Assembly: GCF_900155685.1 (NCBI RefSeq)
Contig: NZ_LT732548.1
Coordinates: forward strand, 4,725,302-4,789,301
Length of the DNA: 64,000 nucleotides
Reading direction: 5' to 3'
From: Paenibacillus bouchesdurhonensis
Lineage (GTDB): Bacteria; Bacillota; Bacilli; Paenibacillales; Paenibacillaceae
Position numbers and translations under genes: made by a program. Positions 45,962-55,673 of the stretch are shown piece after piece. The notes under the pieces were generated by a model, which had not been told where the DNA came from, did not search any database, and saw nothing but the letters and a program-made list of their open reading frames with translations. Numbering within the stretch: the stretch's first letter is position 1; the number at the start of each line of letters is the position of its first letter.

Positions 45962-48208
45962 TCATTTCATATTTTGTTTTCGATATTCACTCGGAGAAAT
46001 GCCAAAATACTTCTTGAATGTCGTCGTGAAGGTCGAAGAATTTAAATACCCCGTCTTCTCTCCAATTTCACCGATAGATAATAAACTGTCCTTCAGCAAC
46101 TCCCTGGCATGTGATAATCTCACTTTATTAAGATATTCGACATAGTTGATACCAAACGTCTTCTTAAAGTAACTCGAGAAATATTTTGGCGAGGTTTCCA
46201 CAACCTCCGCAATATGATCTAAATATAAGTTCTCCATATAGTGCAGCTCGATGTACCGAGAAATAAAGCTAGGATTCAGTTTATTAGCTTCTTCAGACTT
46301 ACTATGTTCAGAAATATGCTTCGCTACATCTATAAGCGCTTTCTCAACATCCAGATAATCATGTGCGTAATCGATCTTCCGTAAAAACTGTTGTTCAAGC
46401 TTATACAATCTATTGTCCGCATTAGCAGTATCCTCTGCATGTCTCAGCATATACATGAACATCGTCTTGGCAATATGAGCCATTTGATGATGATGCACAT
46501 TGCGAGCTGCATTCTCCCTGAACGTCTCAGAAATAATCTCCTTCCCTTCCTGCAGCTTTCCATTTGAAATATAATTGGATAGCTTCTCGATTTTATCGAA
46601 AGGGAAATACAGACTCCATTTGTATTGAATCTTCTCAACATCCAGTACATTAGACTTTTCATTAACTATTCTATATAGCATGCCATTTACCACGTTACGA
46701 TACGCTAACTTATAATTCTCAAATTCTGTAGCGTACATCTTGCTTACACTAACATAGATTGAATAACCTGCCAGCTCTCCTTGTTCCAGGTTAGTAAACA
46801 ATAGTTTCAAACGCTTTAACAACACTGCACGCTCATCTGGTTTAATACCAACAAGCGAGACGAATTGCAGGTTGTTATCGTAGAACAACTGAACATCACT
46901 TTGTTCTTTCAACAAGGCTGAATTGAGAACGTCTATAATCTTCTCTATTGATAATGCCGCTTGCTGCTCCATACCCTTCTTATTCAAATGAATCATGAGT
47001 AACACAAAGTACTCGCTGCGCAAAATATCTCTGCAATATTTTTGCATCTCTAGACCATGCTCCGAAGTAGAGTAAGCATATTCATCCACTGCTTGAAAAA
47101 ACACACTTCTTTGCACTGTGAATTCCATATTTTCCATCTGTTTCTTGGTAGAGTCGATTTCCATTTGCATTTTTACAATACCGCTTAATATTTTACGGAA
47201 ATCATTCCCTCTATTGTTGCCGCCGCCTAACTGACGAATAATTTTCTTGACAGGCTTATATAAGTAGACACTTAGAAATAAAGATATCAAGACCGCACAG
47301 ATGATAGCTGATAACATAATCATTTTGTTTGCTTTTGTTACTGAATCGATATTATGGAATTGATATGGCGCTTTATCAACATACATAAATCCGTTAAAGT
47401 CGGATTTATATATGTTATATTGATAATCTTTTTTTGTTAAAGTGGCTTCATGAAATGAATTGAAATAAACATCATCAAGCAAGCCAGATAAATCAGAATT
47501 AGCATCTGTACTAAGAATGACTCTTCGCTCTTGATCAAGTACGATCAGTGAAGCACCTGGAATCATCAATTCCTGGTTCACATACTCCAATAAAGCGGCC
47601 TCATCTATTAAAATAATTATATTTTTATTCGAAATACGAACCTTATTACCACCTACTGCGACCATAAGCTTTTTTCTATGCTGAGATGTATCCGTTGCGA
47701 CTTTGAAATATTGTCCTGGTAATATTTTAAATGAATTCTTCCCCTTTGCATAAGTCCGCCAATAGCTCTCATTGTACAAATCATGCTTGTACTTGTTCTG
47801 GAACAAATGACTAAGGCTGCTTGTGCCGGTTGAGGTAATGGCTAGATCCATATCATCATAGAAAACAATCACTTCTTCAATGAAATCAACTGAAGAGACT
47901 AGCGTAGCAATACTCTCTTGCATCGTATAGACCTTAAGCATGTCAATACGTCCGTCTTCTTCCGACTCCAGACTGCTATAAGGAAGTCCATGAATAGAGT
48001 GAATAATGTTGTTAATCGAACGAAAGCTATTGTCGAACGATTGAATCATTGTCTTTATTGCTAGTGTGTTGTTTTGGGCGACTTTTTCATAAATATCAGA
48101 TATTGAATTTTTGTATACGAAATAATTGGATACGAACATTATGCCGACGACTAGGAGCAACGAACAAAAGATTTGAATGATGCCCAAATTTGTGATGTAA
48201 CGCTTCAA
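45962..48208 (-). CDS. Membrane-bound AraC-type regulator with extracellular sensor
   Basis: A 748-residue one-component regulator. A transmembrane helix lies at about residues 8-30 and a second at about 290-312, enclosing an extracytoplasmic Cache-like domain. A long cytoplasmic linker follows, then two AraC helix-turn-helices at the C-terminus (LDHIAEVVETSPKYFSSYF and IGEIGEKTGYLNSSTFTTTF). The start is TTG 48208 behind GGAAGGGA. It lies after the importer genes and should sense an external saccharide and activate this operon. Confidence 0.88.
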   Translation of the reverse strand: MKRYITNLGIIQIFCSLLLVVGIMFVSNYFVYKNSISDIYEKVAQNNTLAIKTMIQSFDNSFRSINNIIHSIHGLPYSSLESEEDGRIDMLKVYTMQESIATLVSSVDFIEEVIVFYDDMDLAITSTGTSSLSHLFQNKYKHDLYNESYWRTYAKGKNSFKILPGQYFKVATDTSQHRKKLMVAVGGNKVRISNKNIIILIDEAALLEYVNQELMIPGASLIVLDQERRVILSTDANSDLSGLLDDVYFNSFHEATLTKKDYQYNIYKSDFNGFMYVDKAPYQFHNIDSVTKANKMIMLSAIICAVLISLFLSVYLYKPVKKIIRQLGGGNNRGNDFRKILSGIVKMQMEIDSTKKQMENMEFTVQRSVFFQAVDEYAYSTSEHGLEMQKYCRDILRSEYFVLLMIHLNKKGMEQQAALSIEKIIDVLNSALLKEQSDVQLFYDNNLQFVSLVGIKPDERAVLLKRLKLLFTNLEQGELAGYSIYVSVSKMYATEFENYKLAYRNVVNGMLYRIVNEKSNVLDVEKIQYKWSLYFPFDKIEKLSNYISNGKLQEGKEIISETFRENAARNVHHHQMAHIAKTMFMYMLRHAEDTANADNRLYKLEQQFLRKIDYAHDYLDVEKALIDVAKHISEHSKSEEANKLNPSFISRYIELHYMENLYLDHIAEVVETSPKYFSSYFKKTFGINYVEYLNKVRLSHARELLKDSLLSIGEIGEKTGYLNSSTFTTTFKKYFGISPSEYRKQNMK

Positions 48209-48265
48209 GTAGTAGCCATCCCTTCCGCATGTTTCTTTGTCCAATTAAGTATACAACAATTAATG

Positions 48266-49129
48266 TCAACCCTTTTCGGAACCTAGCATCACACCTTGGG
48301 CAAAATATTTTTGAACAAATGGATAGATCATTAAGACCGGAATCATCGACAGCACAATTGTGGCATTCTTCTTCGCCTGAGGCGCTAAGGCTGCCGCATC
48401 GACAAGTCCTGGACCACTACCATCATTAAAAATAAGCATGTCTCTTAATACGACCTGAAGCGGGTACAAGCTTTGTTCATTCAAATAAATCAATGGGAGG
48501 AAGAAGCTGTTCCAGTGTCCCATGAAATAAAAGAGCCCAATTGATGCAAGCGCTGGTTTGGAGAGCGGAATCAAGATATTAAACAATATCCGATACTCGG
48601 AAGCACCATCAATAAGTGCCGCTTCACGGACTTGCGCAGACATATTCTCATAGAAGCTTTTCAGAATAATCAATTCCATCGTCCAAATCGCATTAGGGAT
48701 AACCAATGCCCATACTGAATCAGTCAATCCAAGCGTATTAACGATGATGTAGTTTGGAATTATACCTGGATTCAAGAACATCGTTAGAACGATACCAAAC
48801 ATCCAATATTTACGCCAAATGAAGTCGGGCCGGGACAGTGGATAGGCAGCTATAGAAGTAACTAACAAGTTAATGAAGGTTCCAAGCCCCGTATAAAATA
48901 TTGTATTTAAATAGGCTCTCGGTATCCGTGTGTCTTTTAGAACCTCCTTATAAGCTTCTAAGTTAATACCCTTGGGAAATAGGGTGACTTGGCCCTGAAC
49001 AACGGAAGCTGTGTCGCTTAGAGAAATTGCTAGAATATAGACAATGGGGTAGACCGTAGCAATTCCAATGCAGCATAGGATCAGTCCATTGATTAATCCA
49101 AATAGGGAAAACTTTGATTCTCCTACCAT
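48266..49129 (-). CDS. Oligosaccharide ABC permease, YtcP type
   Basis: A 287-residue MalG-like permease with six transmembrane segments and the EAA loop VREAALIDGASEYRILFNILIP. The sequence is of the YtcP/LplC kind, which works with large binding lipoproteins of about 540 residues. It overlaps the partner permease gene by 7 nt. Confidence 0.92.
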   Translation of the reverse strand: MVGESKFSLFGLINGLILCCIGIATVYPIVYILAISLSDTASVVQGQVTLFPKGINLEAYKEVLKDTRIPRAYLNTIFYTGLGTFINLLVTSIAAYPLSRPDFIWRKYWMFGIVLTMFLNPGIIPNYIIVNTLGLTDSVWALVIPNAIWTMELIILKSFYENMSAQVREAALIDGASEYRILFNILIPLSKPALASIGLFYFMGHWNSFFLPLIYLNEQSLYPLQVVLRDMLIFNDGSGPGLVDAAALAPQAKKNATIVLSMIPVLMIYPFVQKYFAQGVMLGSEKG

Positions 49130-50100
49130 AGCCCTTTACCTCCAGCCTTTCTGCTTATAAAGTTTGCCGACAGTAGCATGATCATTGCGACCAATGCTTC
49201 AAACATGCCAACAGCTGCAGCATAGCTGTAATTCGCCTCGACTAAGCCTTTTCTGTATACATAAGTGGAGAATACATCAGCCACTTCATACGTAGTCGGA
49301 GTGTAGAGAAGCAATACCTTCTCATATCCAATTCGAATCATATTGCCCGTTTTCATAATGAAAAGAATAAGAATCGTTGGCATTAGGCTTGGTATCGTAA
49401 TATGCCACATGCTTCTCAGCCTGCTGCTTCCGTCGACCTTTGCCGCTTCATATAGCGTCGGACTAATACCGGCGATCGCAGCTAGGTAAATAATGGCTTC
49501 GTAACCCATAAGGGCCCAAATATCGGATGCAACATAAATGGTTCGGAACCATTCCGGCATAATCAAAAAGTAAATCTTTTCAAATCCAAGCGCTGCAATC
49601 AGCTTGTTAATCAAGCCGCTGCTGGGTGATAGGAAGTCTATAACCATACTACTGACAATTACAACAGACAAGAATGAGGGTAGATAAGTAAATGTCTGAA
49701 TTGATTTTTTTAACCATTTCACTCGGAGTTCATTTAGCGAAATTGCTAATAGAATCGGAACTGGGAAACCAAATATCAAAGCGAAAAATCCGAGTGCTAG
49801 TGTGTTTTTGAATAACAGCAAAAAATCATTACTCGAGAAAAACCTGACGAAGTGCTTAAGACCGACCCATTTACTGCCGATAATTCCTTCGAATACACTG
49901 TAATCTTTAAATGCAATAATCAAGCCGTACAATGGTCCATATCGGAAAATAATATAAAATATAAGACAAGGCAGAAATAGGAGCAATAACTGTCTATCCC
50001 GTTTCATATGCTTTAGCGTCCGCATGAACGATGCAGTAATCCGTGATAATAAGGATGGCTTACTCAGTGTAAGTCCCTTATCCGTGCTAGGGTTTGGCAC
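49123..50100 (-). CDS. Oligosaccharide ABC permease, LplB/YteP type
   Basis: A 325-residue MalF-like permease with an N-terminal cytoplasmic extension of about 35 residues, six transmembrane segments and the EAA loop LYEAAKVDGSSRLRSMWHITIP. It matches the LplB/YteP subgroup used for complex polysaccharide fragments in Bacillus and Paenibacillus. It follows the binding protein gene. Confidence 0.92.
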   Translation of the reverse strand: MPNPSTDKGLTLSKPSLLSRITASFMRTLKHMKRDRQLLLLFLPCLIFYIIFRYGPLYGLIIAFKDYSVFEGIIGSKWVGLKHFVRFFSSNDFLLLFKNTLALGFFALIFGFPVPILLAISLNELRVKWLKKSIQTFTYLPSFLSVVIVSSMVIDFLSPSSGLINKLIAALGFEKIYFLIMPEWFRTIYVASDIWALMGYEAIIYLAAIAGISPTLYEAAKVDGSSRLRSMWHITIPSLMPTILILFIMKTGNMIRIGYEKVLLLYTPTTYEVADVFSTYVYRKGLVEANYSYAAAVGMFEALVAMIMLLSANFISRKAGGKGLW

Positions 50101-50185
50101 GTCTCTTCTCCTCCCGGGTGACGATAAATGGCACTCGGAACATAATTTCCCTCCGTGCCATTCATCGTCCTAATCTTTCTATATA

Positions 50186-51802
50186 TTATTTATTTGCTTC
50201 AAAACGTTTTTGAGCTTGGTTGAATACTTCTACGTATTTACTTGCCCCGTTCTTCTCAGCTGTTACTAGCCAATCAGCCCATTCTTTATCTCCATAGTTC
50301 TTATTAAGGATATATTTTGAATTGAATTCATTCATCGATTTCTCAATCGATGTTTGCAATTCTGCAATAAGGGCAATCTCATCTTCTGTAAGATTCAATA
50401 CAGGATCTTCAGGTTCAAATTTATTAGCTGATACCATTTTGTCTTGAGCCTCTTGCTCTTTCTCTGTGTAGTTGTAGTATACAGAGCGTCTATCTGGGTT
50501 AAGATACATGCCTTCAATCCACATGCCATAATGCTCTTCCAGTACTTTAATTTCTATGCTAGGCAGGTCGGCTAGCTCCGGATATACTGGCTTCCCGTTC
50601 TCATCAAAGTTAAAGTTCACACCTTCTACACCAAGCGTGATAAGCTCGGAACCCGATGGGCTCGTCAGATAATCTAACAATTTCAATGCAGCTTCTTTAT
50701 TCTCGTTATTAGCAACGGTGATTCCAAAGTCTGCATTGATTAAAGGCAATGTACGGATATTTCCCGTAGGCCCAATTGGGTTAGCATAACGCAGGTCATA
50801 CTCAGGATATTGCGAGCTTACTTGGTTGTAGAATAGATCCAGACGTCCAATCCAGTCCCACGTTACGAACGCTTTATCTGTAGTCATTTTAGCTGTCCAG
50901 GAATCCGTGGTATCTGTCAAGAATTCTTGATCAAGCAAGCCTTCGTTATACAGCTTTTTCAAGAAATCAAGCATCTCTTTATGCTCTGGTTGAACTCCTG
51001 CTAATTTCCAAGTTTTATCGGATTCGGAATAGATAGCAGGGTAGCTTGCTCCTCCGATCCCCCAGCCATAGGAAAGATCTTTAAAGATCGTCTCCTTTGT
51101 TTTGGATGCCATTGGATATGAATCCGGATAAATTTCTTTTAATTTTTTCAGTGCTTGATAGAACTCTTCCGTGTTTGTCCACTCAGGAATGTCGTGCTTA
51201 TCGAAAATATCTTTTCTGTACATCATGCCATGGTTAACATCACGATTCATGTTGTAAACCGGCCATGTATAAATGTTGTTATTCTCGTCTCCATAGGAAT
51301 TAACAACCCAAGGATTTTCATCAACATATAGTCTTTTGAAATTTGGCAGCATATCAACATAGTCGTTGATTGCAACTACTGCTTTTTGTTGACCGATTCT
51401 CTTCAGCTCATCCCGTTTAAGCCCGTGAAAAATATCTGGAAGCTTACCCGATGCAACAATTAAACGAAGCTTATCCTGGAAAGTAGCAGGGGAATAATGT
51501 TGAAAATCTACTGTAATTCCTGTACGTTTCTCGATTTCCTTAGCAACTAGCTTGTCGTTAAGCGGAGTTTCACTTACAACCATCCAAGTCAACTTTGTTG
51601 GTTTATCTACCAGTGGAAGCTTCAACCCGCCGGTATCACCATATTCATTAGTGATATCTTCAACCACCGTATTGGATGGGGCATTTGTTGCTCCGCCACT
51701 TGAGTTTGTTTCTTTTCCCCCTGCATTTTTTGAACCGCATCCAGCCAATAGTGTACCGACCAGTACTAGAATGAGCGTCATACTAAGAAGCCTTTTTGAC
51801 AT
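50186..51802 (-). CDS. Large sugar-binding lipoprotein, LplA type
   Basis: A 538-residue extracellular solute-binding lipoprotein with lipobox LLAGC (Cys about 22) and a Ser/Gly/Asn-rich linker. Conserved parts are LRLIVASGKLPDIFHG, MMYRKDIFDKHDIPEW and LLDYLTSPSGSEL. The size is typical of the LplA/YtcQ family that binds larger oligosaccharides. It is the first gene of the operon, behind GGGGAGG, with a promoter and cre-like site upstream. Confidence 0.92.
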   Translation of the reverse strand: MSKRLLSMTLILVLVGTLLAGCGSKNAGGKETNSSGGATNAPSNTVVEDITNEYGDTGGLKLPLVDKPTKLTWMVVSETPLNDKLVAKEIEKRTGITVDFQHYSPATFQDKLRLIVASGKLPDIFHGLKRDELKRIGQQKAVVAINDYVDMLPNFKRLYVDENPWVVNSYGDENNNIYTWPVYNMNRDVNHGMMYRKDIFDKHDIPEWTNTEEFYQALKKLKEIYPDSYPMASKTKETIFKDLSYGWGIGGASYPAIYSESDKTWKLAGVQPEHKEMLDFLKKLYNEGLLDQEFLTDTTDSWTAKMTTDKAFVTWDWIGRLDLFYNQVSSQYPEYDLRYANPIGPTGNIRTLPLINADFGITVANNENKEAALKLLDYLTSPSGSELITLGVEGVNFNFDENGKPVYPELADLPSIEIKVLEEHYGMWIEGMYLNPDRRSVYYNYTEKEQEAQDKMVSANKFEPEDPVLNLTEDEIALIAELQTSIEKSMNEFNSKYILNKNYGDKEWADWLVTAEKNGASKYVEVFNQAQKRFEANK

Positions 51803-51875
51803 TGTTATACCTCCCCTTTGTAATAGAAAAAGTAAAGCATTTGTTGTGACCGAAGTGCTCCTTCGGACAATTCAC

Positions 51876-51904
51876 ATTGTAGATCGGTTCATACGCCTCG
51901 TAAA
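51876..51904 (-). promoter_or_regulatory. Promoter of the importer operon
   Basis: On the minus strand TTTACG (51899-51904), a 17-nt spacer and TACAAT (51876-51881). A CCGAAG/CTTCGG hairpin follows in the leader (51849-51866 region). The remaining part of the 310-nt gap (51803-52112) is AT-rich with no gene. Confidence 0.75.
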
Positions 51905-51917
51905 TAAAGCGTTTTCA
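51904..51917 (-). promoter_or_regulatory. cre-like CcpA site at the importer promoter
   Basis: On the minus strand TGAAAACGCTTTAT matches TGWAARCGYTWNCW at 13 of 14 positions. It abuts and shares a base with the -35 hexamer, so CcpA binding there would be expected to block transcription on preferred sugars. Confidence 0.7.
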
Positions 51918-52112
51918 TCCGCTGTGTTTTTTCGACATCCACCGAGGTGAAAAGTTAGAAGAACCCTTATTTATCAACGTTTTTTTGATGTGGAATTTGC
52001 TAAATAGGTGGAAAATGCTATATAAACACTTTGATTTTTTTCCATTCACGGCATATCGCCATTTTTAGGAATCCAAACAACTGGGTTTAAATCAATTGTA
52101 AATGGAGGGTTC

Positions 52113-53021
52113 TTACAGCGATACTGACTGCCCTATCCTTTTACTTTCCTCGGCTGCCTCTATAAAGCGAATAATCTCTAAGGTCTCATTCCAATCTAAT
52201 GGAGATTTATGACTATCGAATAGAATCATTATCTGCTCAAGTAAGCTAGCGTAAAAAGGCTTTGCGCTTGAATCAACCTCGATCAACGAGGTTTGTCCTG
52301 CTCGGCTAATCGTTGCGAAGAATGGACTTTCTGGCAAACGGCTGAGCTTAACTGTTCCCGTACGCCCACCTTCCCAATGGGCAGCTATTAAATCATGCTC
52401 TTCTGTAGTCGTAACGCTAACCTCCAGGCAGCCTGTGCCCATAATTGCATATAGAAGCTCTATCGAATGAATCCCATACCAATAATAGTAGGATTGGGTC
52501 GGCTCCACGGCCAAAGGGCCGCCAACAACAGCTCGAATCACGGTCGCCGGGTTCTCGCGTTCCAAATCATCTGTTATTTGCTGCGCATACCTTAAAGCCG
52601 AGCAGCTCATAATCGGGAGCTGATATTGCTGCGCGATTCGAAATATCTCTTTAGCACTTATCGTGTCCAGAGCTAGAGGTTTGTCAATAAAGACTGGCTT
52701 GCCGTATGGAGCTATTCGCCTAAATTGGTCAAGATGTACCCGGCCATCCGCAGATGTTAGCAAAATTGCATCACAGCTCGCAGCAACCTCTTCTGGAGAA
52801 TTTAATCTACGAACCCCGAATTCAAGCTCCAGCTTTGCCATAAAACCTTCCACTCGATCCGCACTAAGCGGAAAGTCATTAGAGCCCCCTAAAAAAGCTG
52901 CCACAACCTTCCCTCCCGATACATGATTTGCATCGGATGAGTCGTTGAGCAGCTTAGTAAATGCAACAGAATGGGAGGAGTCCGTACCAATAAGACCTAT
53001 TTTCAAATCATCCACTAGCAT
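52113..53021 (-). CDS. Gfo/Idh/MocA-family oxidoreductase
   Basis: A 302-residue NAD(P)-dependent dehydrogenase. The N-terminal Rossmann fold opens DDLKIGLIGTDSSHSVAF, in which the usual GxGxxG is altered. The cofactor-side motif is KPVFIDKPLALD, in the place of the family EKP signature (Lys conserved). The C-terminal alpha/beta domain holds YYWYGIHSIELLYAIMG, where His is a likely catalytic residue. ATG 53021 overlaps the serine dehydratase stop (TGATG). It probably oxidises a sugar or sugar acid. Confidence 0.85.
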   Translation of the reverse strand: MLVDDLKIGLIGTDSSHSVAFTKLLNDSSDANHVSGGKVVAAFLGGSNDFPLSADRVEGFMAKLELEFGVRRLNSPEEVAASCDAILLTSADGRVHLDQFRRIAPYGKPVFIDKPLALDTISAKEIFRIAQQYQLPIMSCSALRYAQQITDDLERENPATVIRAVVGGPLAVEPTQSYYYWYGIHSIELLYAIMGTGCLEVSVTTTEEHDLIAAHWEGGRTGTVKLSRLPESPFFATISRAGQTSLIEVDSSAKPFYASLLEQIMILFDSHKSPLDWNETLEIIRFIEAAEESKRIGQSVSL

Positions 53022-53905
53022 CAACTCTCCTCTTTTTCATAAAGCTCTTTCATAATTTTTCTCCCCGTGGGTGTTTGTGCAAGTCCGCCCATCGCCGTCT
53101 CCCGATGCTTCTCAGGCATTGCACTGCCAACCTCGAGCATAACGTCAATCACTTCGTCCGATGGAATGACACTCTTGACCCCGGCAAGTGCCATATCTGC
53201 GGCCGCCATTGCCGTAACGGCACCAAAACCATTACGAACGATGCAAGGAACTTCCACCAATCCCCCGACCGGATCGCATATAAGGCCAAGTGAGTTTTTC
53301 AACGCCAATCCTACCGCATGAACCGCCTGCTCCGGTGTACCACCGCGAAGCTCCACCAATGCTCCAGCTGCCATGCCAATCGCAGAGCCTACCTCAGCTT
53401 GACACCCGCCTTCGGCGCCCGACACGAATGAGTTATTCGCGATAACATAGCCTATTGCTCCCGCACTAAAGAGGCCATGAACCATATGCTCATCGCTCCA
53501 GCCAAATCTTTCTTGCGAGCTAACGAACACGCCTGGTATAATGCCGCAGGAGCCTGCCGTCGGAGTAGCGATAATTCGCCCCATTGATGCATTGATCTCA
53601 GAGACCGCTAAAGCATACGCCATCGCGCTGCAAGCCTCCGTCCCTAAAGAAACGACCCCGTTGTGCATATAAGCTCGAACTCGCTTGGCGTCTCCGCCCG
53701 TCAATCCACTACGGGGCTTCAAATCGCTGTCTATTCCTTTGTAAACCGCTTCTTTCATAATGTCATAATATGCGGCCATTTTCTCTAGCACTAGCTCAGT
53801 GCTCTTCCCCGTCTCTGCCGCCTGCTCCGTAATCATCAGCTGCCCTATCGTAACGGACTCTTTAACGCATAATTGTATCAATTGCTCTAAATTAGAGAAC
53901 CTCAT
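53021..53905 (-). CDS. sdaAA: L-serine dehydratase, alpha subunit
   Basis: A 294-residue iron-sulfur subunit of the two-chain L-serine ammonia-lyase, giving pyruvate and ammonia. The conserved blocks are SGLTGGDAKRV, TPTAGSCGIIPGV, EGGCQAEVGSA and LICDPVGGLVEVPCI, which include the cluster Cys. It overlaps sdaAB by 4 nt. Its presence inside a sugar-type locus is unusual. Confidence 0.95.
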   Translation of the reverse strand: MRFSNLEQLIQLCVKESVTIGQLMITEQAAETGKSTELVLEKMAAYYDIMKEAVYKGIDSDLKPRSGLTGGDAKRVRAYMHNGVVSLGTEACSAMAYALAVSEINASMGRIIATPTAGSCGIIPGVFVSSQERFGWSDEHMVHGLFSAGAIGYVIANNSFVSGAEGGCQAEVGSAIGMAAGALVELRGGTPEQAVHAVGLALKNSLGLICDPVGGLVEVPCIVRNGFGAVTAMAAADMALAGVKSVIPSDEVIDVMLEVGSAMPEKHRETAMGGLAQTPTGRKIMKELYEKEES

Positions 53906-54585
53906 AGTATATCCCCTTTGGAAGTGAGATTAATAACGCGAACCATGTAAACATCAGGTATTTCAACGATCTGGTCGATAAACTCGGTACGCAATACCTC
54001 ATCACTCTCAATCACGGTTAGAGCATCCCCGCTTCTGGACTTTCGATCAACCTCCATATAGCCAATATTGGCATCAGCATGCTTGAATATATCCGTCATT
54101 TCAGCTAGGATCCCCCGGCGATCCGCATGAAAAATTAATAAGGTTGGATAGTTGGCCGTAAATTTAACATCGAAATCATCAATGCCTACGATTTCAATAT
54201 TGCCGCCACCGATGGAACACCCTAGTACAATGACTTGCTGCTCTCCTCTGCGAAGAATAAACGTTGCCGTATTGGGGTGCATGCCTGCCTTCTGAGCTGT
54301 ACGAAGTTGTACTTCCATCCCAGCTTCCTTTGCCCTGTCAAAAGCATCTTTGATCCGCATATCATCGGTTTCATAATTTAGCAGACCTGCGATAACAGCA
54401 AGATCCGTGCCGTGGCCGCGATAGGTTGTAGCGAAGGATCCATAGAAAATGATTTCAGCATATTCTGGCAGCCCTCCGAGCACATGTCTGGCCGTTCTTC
54501 CCAGCCGAACTGCTCCGGCGGTATGGGAGCTGGAGGGCCCCACCATGCTCGGACCGATAATAGAAAACACATCCTTAAACCGCAT
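53902..54585 (-). CDS. sdaAB: L-serine dehydratase, beta subunit
   Basis: A 227-residue beta subunit with GPSMVGPSSSHTAGAVRLG at the start, the phosphate-like Ser/His motif of the family, and a C-terminal ACT domain (LLIFHADRRGILAEMTDI) that usually senses serine. Length is typical of Bacillus SdaAB (about 220). It lies 20 nt after the DapA-family gene. Confidence 0.95.
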   Translation of the reverse strand: MRFKDVFSIIGPSMVGPSSSHTAGAVRLGRTARHVLGGLPEYAEIIFYGSFATTYRGHGTDLAVIAGLLNYETDDMRIKDAFDRAKEAGMEVQLRTAQKAGMHPNTATFILRRGEQQVIVLGCSIGGGNIEIVGIDDFDVKFTANYPTLLIFHADRRGILAEMTDIFKHADANIGYMEVDRKSRSGDALTVIESDEVLRTEFIDQIVEIPDVYMVRVINLTSKGDIL

Positions 54586-54605
54586 GTTTGAGTCCTCCTG
54601 TTTGA

Positions 54606-55673
54606 TTAATCTTCAAGCCACTCCGTAAGATGTGCAGACACAAACTCATCATCGTGCAGTTGTGGATAATCCCGATATACACGATCAATCTCCTCCATTT
54701 GTCCCGGAGACAGCGTTTCATTTGGATTCAAGCACCACGTGCCTTGCAGCAAGCCCTGGCGACGCAGTACCTCATGTATACCTGGTATACAGCCTTTAAA
54801 ATGATGTGCAGGATCAAAAAATGCAGCATTTGTATCTGTTACTTGTACATTTCTCGTTAACCATTCCTTTGACAGTTCTCCATGTTTTCGGACAGTCTTA
54901 ATTTCCTCCAACAATTCTACGGCCTTTTTGGTCCAAACCGCCCAATGACCTAGTAATCCTCCGACAACGGTCTTCTCGATCGTTTCACCATCGACTTCAA
55001 AGCGATAAGTGGTCAATAAATCATTGATGATATTATCATCATTACCCGTATATAATGCGATTTCATCTCGTCTACTTGAGTAGCAAACAGCCCGAGCGAC
55101 ATCAATGGTCTGATAGCGATTAAAAGGTGCCATCTTGATAGCGACTACGTTTGGAATTTCCGCAAATTTGCACCAAAAATCAAAACTGAAAATCTGCCCA
55201 CCCACCGATGGCTGTAAGTAAAAACCGATGACAGGCATAATAGCTGCTACCTGCTTTGTTCTATCCAAAATTTCTTCCTCACTACAGTCAGTAAGACCTC
55301 CCATACTCAACAATGCTGCATCATAACCTAGGGATTGTGCGAATCGTGTTTCACTAATTGCTTGTTCTATAGGCCCACAAATCCCTGCGACCTTAATAAA
55401 GGGACGTTGTATATTCGCCCTCGCGATTTCTTCTGCGGCCATTTGCAGAACAGTCTCAAATAAATTGTGGGGTTCATCGCGAATTTCAAATTGGGTCGAA
55501 TGGACACCGACGGCGATTCCGCCTGCTCCGGAAGCAACATAGTAACGAGTTAACGCACGTTGATGTCGTTCGTCCAGCTGTCGATTCTTATCCAGTGCTA
55601 GGGGATGTGCAGGTATAACAAGCCCTTCATGTAGCGCTTTCAACAATTCGGAAGAAAGAGTAGTAGTAGTCAT
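54606..55673 (-). CDS. Dihydrodipicolinate synthase/NAL-family lyase
   Basis: A 355-residue class I aldolase of the DapA superfamily. The Schiff-base Lys is probably Lys180 in NVVAIKMAPFNRY, and the catalytic Tyr is Tyr152 in VIGFYLQPSVGG. It is longer than DapA (about 290) through a C-terminal extension. It is not next to lysine genes, so a role in cleaving or forming a 2-keto acid from a sugar acid is more likely than lysine synthesis. Its start follows the SDR gene stop without a gap. Confidence 0.82.
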   Translation of the reverse strand: MTTTTLSSELLKALHEGLVIPAHPLALDKNRQLDERHQRALTRYYVASGAGGIAVGVHSTQFEIRDEPHNLFETVLQMAAEEIARANIQRPFIKVAGICGPIEQAISETRFAQSLGYDAALLSMGGLTDCSEEEILDRTKQVAAIMPVIGFYLQPSVGGQIFSFDFWCKFAEIPNVVAIKMAPFNRYQTIDVARAVCYSSRRDEIALYTGNDDNIINDLLTTYRFEVDGETIEKTVVGGLLGHWAVWTKKAVELLEEIKTVRKHGELSKEWLTRNVQVTDTNAAFFDPAHHFKGCIPGIHEVLRRQGLLQGTWCLNPNETLSPGQMEEIDRVYRDYPQLHDDEFVSAHLTEWLED

